Made by a program: the position numbers and the translations under genes
Assembly: GCF_024543085.1 (NCBI RefSeq)
Contig: NZ_JANHNZ010000004.1
Location: forward strand, 62,001-126,000
Reading direction: 5' to 3'
Origin: Granulicatella seriolae
GTDB taxonomy: Bacteria > Bacillota > Bacilli > Lactobacillales > Aerococcaceae
Length of the DNA stretch: 64,000 nt
Notes under the pieces: generated by a model
Databases searched by the model: none
Told to the model about the DNA's origin: nothing
What the model saw: only the letters and a program-made list of their open reading frames with translations
Shown here: piece after piece, positions 1-8,290 of the stretch
How the letters are laid out: each line of letters begins with the position of its first letter
Position numbering within the stretch: position 1 is the first letter of the stretch

Positions 1-2
1 GT

Positions 3-422
3 TCGATCTTTGATATCTTTACTTATGTAGCTATGTTCTTTCTTATTTGTCCTGCTGTAGTGGGGATGAGCTATCACCAAATAACTGATCCACAGATGAA
101 GATGGTCTTCATTATGACCTTCCAAACGGGTTGGTTTGTTGAATCTATGTGGACGCAGACCTTGGTTATGCATACTCTTAGAACACCAAAAATTCCTTTT
201 ATCGAAAGTCATGCATCAAGAGCGGTTAATTTAGCGACTTTTTTAGGCATTGCTTTTGTCACATTACTTCCGATAATGCCATTTGCTAAAGACCTTGGCT
301 TTATATCTTTACCACTTATCTACTACCCAATTCTTCTGGTCATGGTTATTGGTTATGTATCTCTAGTTACTTTTGTAAAGCTCCACGAAAAGAAGATGGG
401 ACGCAACATGTTTGAACAATAG
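3..422 (+). CDS. mgtA: Magnesium-translocating P-type ATPase, C-terminal part (5' end outside window)
   Basis: The reading frame is open from the first bases of the window and ends in TAG at 420-422, so only the last ~139 codons are present. The visible part is hydrophobic and matches the C-terminal membrane domain of MgtA/MgtB ATPases, which import Mg2+ across the cytoplasmic membrane. It begins SIFDIFTYVAMFF, then has the family segment FQTGWFVESMWTQTLVMHTLRT followed by KIPFI, two further membrane helices and a short basic tail. The phosphorylation site and nucleotide domain are upstream of the window. An in-frame ATG at 33 is internal, not a real start. The family call is confident; the choice of mgtA rather than mgtB is not resolved. 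Confidence 0.85.
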   Translation, partial: SIFDIFTYVAMFFLICPAVVGMSYHQITDPQMKMVFIMTFQTGWFVESMWTQTLVMHTLRTPKIPFIESHASRAVNLATFLGIAFVTLLPIMPFAKDLGFISLPLIYYPILLVMVIGYVSLVTFVKLHEKKMGRNMFEQ

Positions 423-458
423 AAAATGATTATGGACTTCAAAAATAGGGTTTGGATA

Positions 459-815
459 ACAAGTCCGTAGAGAATGACTTCGGGAATTCAGGTTCTAAAG
501 CACAAACGAGTTTTGCGGAAATCTTATCAGAAATGAGAACGGTGGCACCGCCGTGAGCCAAGGTCTCACTGGCTTAGCTGTCTACGTGGCTGTAATCGGC
601 TAAAGCCGAAACATCCACTGTACGCCAGCTATGCTTTACACCGTTATTTCTGATAAGATTTCCGCAAAACTCGTTTGTTTGTATAGCAGCCTGGATTTTT
701 ACCCAGTTCCAACAGCTACTGTGTGTCAGCTATGCTTTTACACCGCCATTTCTGATTCATTTTTCGGCAACTCTTTTGTGCTTTAGAATATAGAGGTCAT
801 TCTCTACGGACTTGT
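459..815 (-). repeat. Composite dispersed inverted-repeat element (copy 1), nested
   Basis: The element fills the gap between the mgtA end and the phosphatase gene. Three nested inverted repeats are visible: an outermost perfect 20-bp pair (459-478 and 796-815, ACAAGTCCGTAGAGAATGAC), a pair TTCTAAAGCACAAA / TTTGTGCTTTAGAA, and a perfect 28-bp pair (507-534 and 646-673). The interior carries the shared family text in reverse orientation. At 710/711 a degenerate outer arm (revcomp GGAACTGGGTAAAAATCC) is joined to the TAGCTGTT motif of a second copy, the same junction seen at 8362/8363 and 22987/22988. There is no coding potential. Confidence 0.8.
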
Positions 816-831
816 TGTCTAATTTCTATGT

Positions 832-1407
832 TTAAAGCGAACTAAAGTCATGTTCAATAATTTCTTCTAATCGAAATTCTTCATTGCTGTAATCGTATTT
901 GAAGAGGGAACAGTTTTGAATTCTGGATTTCCGATGAACGATATTGGCATGTTTCCAACGGCGGTAAAAGTTAGCGATGGCAGCTCCATGAGACACAATC
1001 AATATATTATCAGCCTTGCTTTGAGCAACTAAGTCTCCAATTGTCACACTAATGCGCTCTTCTATATCTGCTTGAGATTCGCCACCAAACTGAACGAAGA
1101 AGTCTAGGTAAGGCAGAGGAGGATTCATATGCTCACCTTCACCTTCATAGCTTCCAAAGTTCCATTCACGTAGGTTCTTCACTCGTTTATAAGGAATATC
1201 CGTCAGAATTTCTAAGGTGTCACTAGCTCTTTCAGAAGTTGAAGAGTAGGCTTCATCAAAGACAATCCCCTCTGCATCTAAGTGTTTCCGAGCAATTTGT
1301 GCTTGTTTGATGCCAGTTTCTGTTAGCGGAGAGTCGCAAAAGCCTTGGATTTTATGTTGCGCATTGAATAGGGTTTGTCCATGTCTTACTAGATATACTT
1401 TCGTCAT
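832..1407 (-). CDS. Histidine phosphatase family protein (phosphoglycerate mutase-like)
   Basis: This is a soluble cytoplasmic enzyme of the histidine phosphatase superfamily; the substrate cannot be told from sequence. The catalytic RHG signature is at the N-terminus (VYLVRHGQTLFNA), the second catalytic His is in IVSHGAAIANF near residue 140, and the conserved Glu region is in FGSYEGEG. At ~191 residues it has the usual length for small cofactor-independent members. I choose ATG 1407 because AGAGG lies about 9 nt upstream on the minus strand; the further in-frame TTG at 1428 lacks a Shine-Dalgarno. It is the last of a run of minus-strand genes and ends 16 nt from the repeat element. Confidence 0.85.
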   Translation of the reverse strand: MTKVYLVRHGQTLFNAQHKIQGFCDSPLTETGIKQAQIARKHLDAEGIVFDEAYSSTSERASDTLEILTDIPYKRVKNLREWNFGSYEGEGEHMNPPLPYLDFFVQFGGESQADIEERISVTIGDLVAQSKADNILIVSHGAAIANFYRRWKHANIVHRKSRIQNCSLFKYDYSNEEFRLEEIIEHDFSSL

Positions 1408-1509
1408 AGAATCATCCTCTTTTCTCAAAAAAATTTGTCGTCAAGATTCTTAACAGTAAACTGACTTTCTAATACTAGTATACCATTTGTCCATCCATTA
1501 CCCAAAAGA

Positions 1510-2361
1510 CTAGATACCTTCTACTTTACGATTGGCCATCCATTTGACCATAGAAGGATCAGCATGGGAAAAGAACTGGCTTGCGCCTAGTTCCAACTTA
1601 GCAATTTGAGCCTTGTCTTCATTGCTTAATTGGAAGTCAAAGACATCAATATTTTCTGCCATCCGTTCAGGTTTGACTGATTTTGCCAAGACAATGACAT
1701 CTTGTTCAACCAACCGGCGAATAATGACTTGAGCAATAGACTTTTGATATTTGTCGCCAATGCTTTTTAAAACCGGATTCTTAAATATACCATTCTTTCC
1801 TTCTGCAAATGGTGCCCACGCCTCAACAGCTATACCTTCGTCTTGTAGGGTTTTTATGGAGTCACTTTGCTGTTGAAAAGGATTGATTTCAATTTGGTTA
1901 ACTTGTGGAGCAATCTTATTGAATTCTGCTAAATCTACTGCACGATCGACTGTAAAGTTGGAGATACCAATTGCTCTAATCTTGCCAGATTCCTGTAACT
2001 CTTCCATAGCACGCCAAGCACCGTATACATCATTATATGGCTGATGAATCAATAGTAGGTCAACATAATCGAGACCCAGACGTTCTAGAGATTCTTGGAA
2101 GGACTTCATAACACCATCGTAGCTGACATTGTGCACCCAAATCTTTGTAGTCACAAATAATTCTTGACGGTCAATTCCTGATTCTGTAATACCTTGACCG
2201 ACTTCACGTTCATTTAAGTAGCTTTGAGCTGTATCAATATGACGATAGCCTGCTTGAATCGCTGCTTTTACTGCTTGTGCGGTTTCTTCTTGAGGAATCT
2301 GAAAGACACCGAACCCTAAAATAGGTACTTGGACACCATTCGTTAAACTTACTGTTTGCAT
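1510..2361 (-). CDS. Aldo/keto reductase
   Basis: This is an NADPH-dependent aldo/keto reductase with the TIM-barrel fold. Family landmarks are visible in order: GFGVFQIP at the start, the catalytic DTAQSYLNEREVG region (Asp and Tyr of the tetrad), KIWV with the catalytic Lys, DLLLIHQP with the catalytic His, IGISNF, and the cofactor-binding region VLAKSVKPERMAENI near the end. ATG 2361 is preferred since GGAGG lies 8 nt upstream; an ATG at 2376 is in frame but has no good site. The gene lies 65 nt downstream of a MerR-type regulator on the same strand. By analogy with AdhR-type pairs in Bacillus it is probably induced by reactive carbonyl compounds, which is inference. Confidence 0.9.
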   Translation of the reverse strand: MQTVSLTNGVQVPILGFGVFQIPQEETAQAVKAAIQAGYRHIDTAQSYLNEREVGQGITESGIDRQELFVTTKIWVHNVSYDGVMKSFQESLERLGLDYVDLLLIHQPYNDVYGAWRAMEELQESGKIRAIGISNFTVDRAVDLAEFNKIAPQVNQIEINPFQQQSDSIKTLQDEGIAVEAWAPFAEGKNGIFKNPVLKSIGDKYQKSIAQVIIRRLVEQDVIVLAKSVKPERMAENIDVFDFQLSNEDKAQIAKLELGASQFFSHADPSMVKWMANRKVEGI

Positions 2362-2426
2362 GATTTCAACCTCCATTTACTTTGATAGGCTAAGTATAAA
2401 CTATAGACCTGACTCCATAGCAAGCA

Positions 2427-2852
2427 CTATCTTTTGACTTCCCATAACTTTTCAATCTCACTATCTGGCATCTTGCCATTTTTGAATTTTGCAATATGGT
2501 CATCATAGGTTTCAATCTTATAAGCTAACAAATCTCGTGCAATTTCCATTTGTGCTAGTTTCTCATTGACTTTATTCAATTGGTCTATTAAGACTTGTTT
2601 TTGTTTGAGTTGTACTTCTTTCCCGCCAGTTTCGTGTAACTGTGACAATCGTGCAAATTCTTGTAACGATTCGATGGACATACCAACTTTGCGAAGGTTT
2701 TTCACTAAATATATCCAGTTTAAATCTCTTACTTGATAATCGCGGTAGCCGTTCTTATCACGGGTAATAGGGGGAACGACACCCACTTTTTCGTAATAGC
2801 GCAAGGTATCTATGGATAGATCAAACATTTGAGCAACTTGTTTCGAGTTCAC
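2427..2852 (-). CDS. MerR family transcriptional regulator
   Basis: This DNA-binding regulator has an N-terminal winged helix (QVAQMFDLSIDTLRYYEKVGVVPP) of the MerR type. A basic wing (RDYQVRDLNWIYLVKNLRKVGMSI) follows, then a C-terminal dimerisation helix rich in Lys/Gln. There is no Cys-rich metal-binding loop, so an organic or carbonyl-stress signal fits better than a metal. I choose GTG 2852 because AAAGGAG lies 8 nt upstream; the ATG 2870 upstream has no ribosome binding site. The promoter just upstream has the stretched 19-bp spacer that MerR proteins act on, so it probably controls its own transcription together with the downstream aldo/keto reductase. Confidence 0.88.
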   Translation of the reverse strand: MNSKQVAQMFDLSIDTLRYYEKVGVVPPITRDKNGYRDYQVRDLNWIYLVKNLRKVGMSIESLQEFARLSQLHETGGKEVQLKQKQVLIDQLNKVNEKLAQMEIARDLLAYKIETYDDHIAKFKNGKMPDSEIEKLWEVKR

Positions 2853-2880
2853 ATGACTCACTCCTTTCATTCTTAAGTCT

Positions 2881-2911
2881 ATTATATACCCTAGAGTGCA
2901 CTCCAGTTCAA
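2881..2911 (-). promoter_or_regulatory. MerR-type promoter with 19-bp spacer and dyad operator
   Basis: Read on the minus strand, TTGAAC (2906-2911) and TATAAT (2881-2886) are separated by exactly 19 bp. The spacer contains the imperfect dyad CTGGAGT-GC-ACTCTAG. Over-long 19-bp spacers with a central dyad are the hallmark of promoters activated by DNA distortion by MerR proteins, and the first gene downstream is a MerR protein. Confidence 0.8.
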
Positions 2912-2974
2912 ATTTTTTAAAGGAGAATTTCGTATGTGCTACAAAAATATTTATTAGTTAGAGAATGTTCACCT

Positions 2975-3406
2975 TTATTCAATAACCAACATATCACTTT
3001 CATCAAATTGCCAACTATCGGCGTAAGCAACTTCCCAATAATAGCCATCTGGGTCTTGGAAATACCCGCTATAGCCACCCCAGTCGGTAGGTTGTGGTTC
3101 TTTAGCGATGGTGCCACCGATTTCTTTGACAAGTGCAAACAGGTTATCTACTTCTTGTTTGGACTTCATATTGCAAGCAAGTGTGATGCCTGAAAATCCA
3201 CTTTGATGAATGGCTGGAGGGCTTTCGGTATCAATATCTTGTGCAAGCAGGTCAATGGGGTAGAGTTCCAGTTTAGTTCCTTGGTTATTAAAGAAGACAA
3301 TTGCAGCTCCATGTTGAGCAGTGGTCTGGAAGCCTAAAGCCTTATAAAAATCTAGCGAATAATCAAGATTCTCAACTCCCAAGCAGACTAAATTAATACG
3401 GTTCAT
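2975..3406 (-). CDS. VOC family protein (glyoxalase/bleomycin-resistance fold)
   Basis: This is a small protein of the vicinal-oxygen-chelate superfamily, made of paired beta-alpha-beta-beta-beta modules. The first module starts RINLVCLGVENLDYSLDFYKALGF. The second ends GYSGYFQDPDGYYWEVAYADSW, where the DPDG...WEV motif with its metal-ligand Glu is typical. Substrate and activity cannot be assigned; relatives include glyoxalases, dioxygenases and antibiotic-binding proteins. An AAGGAG site lies about 13 nt before the ATG, rather far. It is transcribed alone, with the divergent acetyltransferase gene starting 156 nt away. Confidence 0.85.
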   Translation of the reverse strand: MNRINLVCLGVENLDYSLDFYKALGFQTTAQHGAAIVFFNNQGTKLELYPIDLLAQDIDTESPPAIHQSGFSGITLACNMKSKQEVDNLFALVKEIGGTIAKEPQPTDWGGYSGYFQDPDGYYWEVAYADSWQFDESDMLVIE

Positions 3407-3561
3407 TATTTTACGTCAACTCCTTTTCTTTACTCTTATTATAGAACAAATTGATGGGAAAAGTCTTTTTTACCTTTTTTGTTAGAGGCCCTTTAGTGAC
3501 CATTTTCCCAAAGATTATGGTATAGTGGTGGCACAATAAGATATATAAAGCGAGGTAAAGT

Positions 3562-4188
3562 ATGACAAAAGACTATGATTACCAACAAATGTTGGTTGGA
3601 GAGCTATATTTAGCCAGTGAGATTCTACCGGAAAATGGTTCTGCGAGAGGAAAAAAACTTGCCCAAGAAATCAATAACTTACCAATTGAGAATCGGGAAG
3701 AGATTGTCCGATTAGAAAAAGAGTTATTTGGAAGAACGGGTGAGCATATTTATGTTAATCCACCATTATATGTTGATTATGGACGACATATTTTTATGGG
3801 GGAGAATGTCTATTGCAATATGGATTGTTTATTTTTAGATGTAAACACCATAACGATTGGCAATAACGTCATGTTTGGACCTAGAGTCAGCTTGTACACA
3901 GCAGGTCATCCAATTGATGCCGAGGTTCGTATAAGTGACCTAGAGTTTGGACTTCCAATTGTTATTGAAGATAATGTGTGGGTTGGAGGCGGCGCAACAA
4001 TCTTGCCAGGTGTCACAGTAGGCAAAAACAGTATCGTCGCTTCAGGAGCAATAGTAACTAAAGATGTTCCAGCTAACTGCATCGTAGGAGGCAACCCTGC
4101 AAGAGTACTTCGAGAAATTACCCAACAAGACAAAGAGTATTGGCAAGAGAAACAAAGAGAGTATTTTATTAAGAAAGAGAATAGGTAA
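3562..4188 (+). CDS. Sugar O-acetyltransferase (maltose/galactoside acetyltransferase family)
   Basis: This left-handed beta-helix acetyltransferase transfers acetyl from acetyl-CoA to a sugar hydroxyl. The N-terminal maltose-acetyltransferase cap (residues ~1-60) is followed by hexapeptide repeats. The catalytic His is in SLYTAGHPID, the CoA-binding stretch is VWVGGGATILPGVTVGKNS, and the C-terminal signature is IVGGNPARVLREI. The length of 208 residues is typical of Maa/LacA/NodL proteins. GAGGTAAAG precedes the ATG, and a TATAGT -10 element lies near 3520. The precise sugar is not predictable. The gene is followed by a dispersed repeat element. Confidence 0.88.
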   Translation: MTKDYDYQQMLVGELYLASEILPENGSARGKKLAQEINNLPIENREEIVRLEKELFGRTGEHIYVNPPLYVDYGRHIFMGENVYCNMDCLFLDVNTITIGNNVMFGPRVSLYTAGHPIDAEVRISDLEFGLPIVIEDNVWVGGGATILPGVTVGKNSIVASGAIVTKDVPANCIVGGNPARVLREITQQDKEYWQEKQREYFIKKENR

Positions 4189-4210
4189 GACATAAGCATC
4201 AAGGGATAGG

Positions 4211-4459
4211 GGGCTGAGCAAAAAGTCCAAATGGTAACCAAATAAAAGAGTTTCCCAGAAATCTATCCTTACAGAACGGTGTAAAGCATAGCTGACGCAC
4301 AGTGGATGTTTCGGCTTCAGCCGATTACAGCCACGTAGACAGCTAAGCCAGTGAGACCTAGGCTCACGGCGATGCCACCGTTCTCATTTTTGATAGATTT
4401 CTGGGGAACTCTTTTATGATTTAGAATGATTTTTATTTTATTACAGACTTTTTGCCCAG
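4211..4459 (+). repeat. Dispersed inverted-repeat element (copy 2), full length
   Basis: The outer arms are GGGCTGAGCAAAAAGTC at the left and GACTTTTTGCCCAG at the right. The inner pair is AAAAGAGTTTCCCAGAAATC / GATTTCTGGGGAACTCTTTT. The interior has the family core with a GGCTTCAGCC hairpin apex and a palindromic segment around GGTGCCACCG/CGATGCC. It occupies the whole gap after the acetyltransferase gene and has no coding potential. Confidence 0.82.
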
Positions 4460-4492
4460 TTTCATTCAATCAAACATAAAAGGAGTGTTACT

Positions 4493-4693
4493 ATGTACGA
4501 TGACAAAACTAAAAAATTCCATTGCAACCGATGTGGAAAAGAAATAAATACTTGGGAGAAATGTTGGACTAAATGGCAATTTCCTCCTAAAATCAATAGT
4601 GTACAAGATAAATCTAGAAAAGCTTTAGCAGACGAGAATGCAGCTATTCTATGTTTAAAGTGTGCAGATGAAATTTTTACAGAAAAATTTTAG
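4493..4693 (+). CDS. Small protein with two CxxC pairs, unknown function
   Basis: I do not recognise this 66-residue protein. It has CNRCGK near the start and CLKCADE near the end, so four Cys spaced as in a zinc ribbon, and three Trp between them. No signal peptide or membrane helix is present, so it should be cytosolic and zinc-binding. An AAAGGAG ribosome binding site lies 7 nt before the ATG, which supports it being expressed. It sits alone between two dispersed repeat elements. Confidence 0.6.
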   Translation: MYDDKTKKFHCNRCGKEINTWEKCWTKWQFPPKINSVQDKSRKALADENAAILCLKCADEIFTEKF

Positions 4694-4773
4694 TTTTTGT
4701 CTATTTCTATGTTTTAATTTTTATCTTAGACAATTATTTATGAGTCTTTGCAATAATTTTTTCTAACTAGTAA

Positions 4774-4881
4774 AGCAAAAGAGTTCCCCAATAATAGAAC
4801 AGGAATAACGGTGTTTCAGCGTAGCTGATGCACAGTAGCTGTTTCGATTTCTGGTTTATTACCCGGAAACTCTTTTGCGTT
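4774..4881 (+). repeat. Dispersed inverted-repeat element (copy 3), short form
   Basis: This is a short copy with only the inner ends, AGCAAAAGAGTTCCC at the left and GGAAACTCTTTTGCGTTT at the right. The interior has the family text GGTGTTTCAGCGTAGCTGATGCACAGTAGCTGTT only in part. The outer GGGGCTGGGC arms and the half rich in GGTGCCACCG are missing, so it is a deletion derivative or a distinct subfamily. Confidence 0.7.
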
Positions 4882-5117
4882 TGAGAAGTAGGTGTATTAA
4901 TACGGACTTGAGCCAGTTCCATAAATTTCAATAAAACCCCAAACCTATAAAGGCAAAACTTCGGTTTAGGAAAAGTTTTTGATAGGAAACCTACCCATCG
5001 AACAATTTGATCTCATCAATAGTTTAGTCGCTTGCGTTAATCGTCATAAGAGTAAACCGTTAGGCGAAATCGTTCATCCATTTAGGAGTATTGTTCTACC
5101 AGATTTTATTTATTGAC
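4882..5117. other. Gap with no recognisable gene
   Basis: Apart from the repeat at its left edge this stretch has no supported feature. A short open frame of about 40 codons on the plus strand, ending in TGA near 5117, has no start codon with a ribosome binding site. It could be the tail of a decayed gene, but I cannot name it. Confidence 0.3.
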
Positions 5118-5627
5118 TTAGTGGTACTCTCCTATAAGAGCAACTGTAACGTAAGAAGTAGCGTTGGTATGATCAATGGCTGAAGACAATCCGTTGATTC
5201 GTGTCTGTAATTCACTAATTGTTTCCACTAGTTTCGCCTCGTTGTAGGCATTGTATTCGACTACGCCCACACCGCTCTCGGCACGAACCACTTTACTAGC
5301 TACTATATTTTCTAAGTCTTGTAGCAAGCCTCGATTGTGTCGTAGCCACTCCAATTGATAAGCAATGCTTTTTCCGTCAATATTTTGGGTGGCATTGTAG
5401 TGTGAGATAACTTCTTTTAAACTAGCAGCATCGTTTCTTAACAAATCAAAGTCTCTCAAAACCGCATTCGTATCGTGTAGTCGTCCATTTGGAACAACAG
5501 ATTTACCGTTTACTGTAATTGGTCCAAATAGGTTGGCATGCAGGCTTCTAGCTTTTGTATCTATTTGTTTGTTGATGTTTGATAGCATGAAGATGGCTTC
5601 TTGTGCGGTAATGTTTATCGTTGTCAT
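5118..5627 (-). CDS. Hypothetical protein, predicted helical, unknown function
   Basis: I do not recognise this 169-residue soluble protein. It is mostly alpha-helical with heptad-like Leu/Ile spacing (for example KLVETISELQTRINGLSSAI near the C-terminus), and a central Gly/Pro-containing loop around NGKSVVPNGRL. No signal peptide, membrane segment or catalytic motif stands out. AAGGAG lies about 12 nt before the ATG. It lies 21 nt downstream of a PhnB-like VOC gene on the same strand, which suggests cotranscription with that gene and the GNAT gene upstream. A distant relation to septicolysin-like DIP1984 proteins is possible from the end region, but weak. Confidence 0.6.
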   Translation of the reverse strand: MTTINITAQEAIFMLSNINKQIDTKARSLHANLFGPITVNGKSVVPNGRLHDTNAVLRDFDLLRNDAASLKEVISHYNATQNIDGKSIAYQLEWLRHNRGLLQDLENIVASKVVRAESGVGVVEYNAYNEAKLVETISELQTRINGLSSAIDHTNATSYVTVALIGEYH

Positions 5628-5648
5628 AAAATACTTCCACTCCTTTAT

Positions 5649-6116
5649 CTAGTCTGCTGCGTCGATTAAGTCCTGAATAATGATTTTCTTCATGCCCATT
5701 AAGGCTTGAATTTGAGCAGGTGTTTTTTGTAGCTGTCCAAGATTGCTAGGGATGATTTGCCATGAAAGTCCAAAGGCATCTTTCACCCAGCCACATTGCT
5801 CTGATTCTGGAACGGCAGAAAGTTTATCCCAGTAATAGTCAATCTCTTCTTGGTCCTTGCAGGTAATGGTAAATGAGATGGCTTCTGAAAAACGGAAATA
5901 GGGTCCGCCGTCCAAACCGATAAACTCTTGCCCATTCAAGGTAAATTCAGCATTGATAACTTTACCAGCCATACCTTCAAAATGGGGGCTTAGCCCTGAA
6001 TCTGGGTAATGGGTGATGGACTTGATAGCAGAATTGGGAAACACTTGGGTATAAAAGTCAATGGCGTCTTGGCAATTATTGTCAGCAAACCATAGTGATG
6101 GCACAATTTTTGACAT
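5649..6116 (-). CDS. VOC family protein, PhnB/3-demethylubiquinone methyltransferase-like
   Basis: This is a glyoxalase-fold protein of the PhnB-like group. The family signature is clear at the N-terminus (PSLWFADNNCQDAIDFYTQVF) and in the second half: SFTITCKDQEEIDYYWDKL, then CGWVKDAFGLSWQIIPS. C-terminal helices around MMGMKKI-like sequence are usual. Despite annotations of related proteins as 3-demethylubiquinone-9 methyltransferase, members lack a methyltransferase fold, so no activity is assigned. GAAGGA precedes the ATG. It sits between the GNAT gene (18 nt away) and the unknown 169-residue gene (21 nt), probably one transcript. Confidence 0.82.
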   Translation of the reverse strand: MSKIVPSLWFADNNCQDAIDFYTQVFPNSAIKSITHYPDSGLSPHFEGMAGKVINAEFTLNGQEFIGLDGGPYFRFSEAISFTITCKDQEEIDYYWDKLSAVPESEQCGWVKDAFGLSWQIIPSNLGQLQKTPAQIQALMGMKKIIIQDLIDAAD

Positions 6117-6134
6117 TGGAATCCTTCTTTCTAC

Positions 6135-6995
6135 TTATTTTTCTTTGTAGTACTCTATTTCTGTTTCCACTTCAAAGCCATTTTTTTGATAAATATGAAA
6201 GGCAGGAAGATTGCTTTTTGAAACAGAGATGGCGATAGGGGCAGGGGTTTCTTGTAGGTGTCTGATAATTTGGGCGATAAGTTGTTGGCCGATGCCTCTT
6301 CCTCGGATACTTTCTTTGACTACGGTACCAAAAATATAAAAGAGACCGTCCTTCAAGTTAACCGCAGTTGTTGCCACCAAGGTGTCCTCTAGATAGAGCC
6401 CGTATTGTTTGGAGTCGGGATCATTTAAACGCTCTTGAGCAAAATGAGCTGTTGTCTCGTAGGAGTTACCAAAAGCATAGGCACATACATCAACAATATC
6501 TTCCAAGTCTTCTTGACCGAGTTCAAGCAAAGTATACTGTGCTTGAATATCAATTTGCGATTTTCCTTTATCTAACAAATATAGCTCTGTTTCTACTAAG
6601 TCATAGTGAGCAAAGAACGACGGATAAGTCTTTGAAAAGATATTTTCAGCCACCCAGAGAATTTCTTCTACCTGAAACTCAGCCTGAATTTTTTCTGTTT
6701 GCTCTTTTAAAGCTAGAAAAATACCTTGATGGCGATAGTCAGGATGCACTTTGATGGTTACTTCTATATTTTGTTGTGATTCAGCGTAAAAAAGAGCTAC
6801 AGCTACTAATGTTTCACCAGAATAAGCTAAAATAGCGGTAGGGATTTTTTTGTCAAAGTGATAGGTATTAGAGATAAAGTTGGGAGCTTTCAACTGATAA
6901 GCTTGATTTACCATTTGGCAAAATGTGTAAATCTCTTGATACACTTGGTCTGTTAGGTTATAAATTTGTTTAAAATGATATTCTGCATAATTCAT
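6135..6995 (-). CDS. Tandem GNAT-domain N-acetyltransferase
   Basis: Two GNAT domains are fused. The N-terminal one (about residues 40-140) has an acetyl-CoA motif-A-like segment VHPDYRHQGIFLALKEQ. The C-terminal one (about 150-286) has the canonical KESIRGRGIGQQLIAQIIRHL followed by VSKSNLPAFHIYQKNGF, the usual end of the fold. Tandem GNAT proteins of this size often have one active and one structural domain; the canonical RGRGIG suggests the C-terminal domain is active. The substrate is unknown. AAGGAGA lies 6 nt before the ATG. It appears to be the first gene of a three-gene minus-strand unit ending at 5118. Confidence 0.83.
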   Translation of the reverse strand: MNYAEYHFKQIYNLTDQVYQEIYTFCQMVNQAYQLKAPNFISNTYHFDKKIPTAILAYSGETLVAVALFYAESQQNIEVTIKVHPDYRHQGIFLALKEQTEKIQAEFQVEEILWVAENIFSKTYPSFFAHYDLVETELYLLDKGKSQIDIQAQYTLLELGQEDLEDIVDVCAYAFGNSYETTAHFAQERLNDPDSKQYGLYLEDTLVATTAVNLKDGLFYIFGTVVKESIRGRGIGQQLIAQIIRHLQETPAPIAISVSKSNLPAFHIYQKNGFEVETEIEYYKEK

Positions 6996-7186
6996 AAGCG
7001 CTCTCCTTGATGGTTCATTTCTTACTTTCTATTGTAGCATAACAGCTATGGCTCTACTAATCAGAGAGTGGTAACAAAGACTATTGTTAAACAAAAAAGT
7101 AGTCGTTTTGACGAGTTACTCAGTTTGTATTAAAATATCATTAGAAGACATGGATTGCCTATTCTAGATTTGGAAAGGAATTTACT

Positions 7187-8245
7187 ATGAAAAAATTATT
7201 TAGAAAAGATTTTGAGAATCAAATTCCCTATAAGGTAGAGGAGGTAAAACCCTACAACTTAGGAGATAATGAAAACCGCTTAATTGATTGGTCGCATCTG
7301 GCGGATGAATTGAGCCATGTATTTAAAACATATGACTATGCCTTTTATGGTGATTCAAAATATAGTGAACTGAGGCAGGCAGTAGCTGACTCATTGGGGA
7401 TTAATCCGCATCAAGTCTTGCAAGGGGTGGGTTCAGACCAGATGATTCAAATGGTGGTTGAAACCTTTCTTGATCCAGGGCAAGTACTGTTGACCGTGTC
7501 TCCTGACTTTTTCATGTACCAAGCTTTCTCTATGGCACATGGCTCCAAATTTAAAGAATTCCCACTGGATGAGAACTTTCAACTAGACCCTGTAGCTTTT
7601 TTAGCTTATGCCAAAGAAGTCAACGCCAAGGTTATCATCTTGTCCCAACCCAACAACCCTTTATCAATGGCTCATAACCCAGCTGTGATCGAAGAAATCA
7701 TCCGCAACTTTGATGGTTTTGTCGTTATTGATGAAGCCTACAATGATTATGCAGACTTGGAAAGTTTAGTCACAAGAGTTGATGAGTTTGATAATCTGAT
7801 TGTTTTAAGAACCTTATCAAAATCATATGGACTTGCTGGCTTACGAGTTGGTTTTGCTATATCCAATGCTCAACTAATCTATGAGATGGATAAGGTTCTC
7901 CCACCTTACAACATGAGTGACTTAGTAGCTAAAATCGCCAGCCATGTAATTAACGAGCACAGTGGTAAAGTGCAAGAACTAGCAGAAGAAACGAAAGTCA
8001 TACGAAATGATTTTATGGAATTTTTGAATGAAGTAGGGTGCCAGGTGCTACCATCTCAAACAAATTTTGTTACTTTTCGAGCACCATTTACCAAGCAATT
8101 ATGGGAAATAGCACAAACTAGAGGCTTTAACTTTAAATATTATTCTGAGGGACCACTTGCTGGCTACTGTAGAGTTGGTATTGGTAGGCCGGAAGAAATG
8201 GCACTTCTTAAAGAACTTATTTCGGAATTGGTAGAATTTCAGTAA
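7187..8245 (+). CDS. hisC: Pyridoxal-phosphate aminotransferase, histidinol-phosphate type
   Basis: This is a fold-type I aminotransferase of the HisC group. Visible landmarks are VGSDQMIQ (phosphate-binding loop), SQPNNPLS, FVVIDEAYNDYA with the PLP-contacting Asp and Tyr, and TLSKSYGLAGLRVGF with the Schiff-base Lys. The length of 352 residues is normal. No other his gene is nearby, so in this genome it may act on aromatic amino-acid keto acids instead; that is inference. AAAGGAA precedes the ATG. The following gap is filled by a nested repeat element, which may terminate transcription. Confidence 0.88.
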   Translation: MKKLFRKDFENQIPYKVEEVKPYNLGDNENRLIDWSHLADELSHVFKTYDYAFYGDSKYSELRQAVADSLGINPHQVLQGVGSDQMIQMVVETFLDPGQVLLTVSPDFFMYQAFSMAHGSKFKEFPLDENFQLDPVAFLAYAKEVNAKVIILSQPNNPLSMAHNPAVIEEIIRNFDGFVVIDEAYNDYADLESLVTRVDEFDNLIVLRTLSKSYGLAGLRVGFAISNAQLIYEMDKVLPPYNMSDLVAKIASHVINEHSGKVQELAEETKVIRNDFMEFLNEVGCQVLPSQTNFVTFRAPFTKQLWEIAQTRGFNFKYYSEGPLAGYCRVGIGRPEEMALLKELISELVEFQ

Positions 8246-8290
8246 ATTTGAGAACTTAATTTCCAAGTCACAAAAAGTTCGTATTGCACT

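Noticed and set aside
459-673. The palindrome CGGTGGCACCGCC in the repeat elements looks like a T-box core (GGTGGNACCGCG).
   Set aside because: It is part of a simple symmetric palindrome, occurs in both orientations, has no Stem I or specifier region upstream, and is not followed by a biosynthesis or tRNA-synthetase gene.
2936-3193. Plus-strand frame of 85 codons and a minus-strand frame of 73 codons over the VOC gene.
   Set aside because: Both are shadows of the VOC protein, which has clear family motifs.
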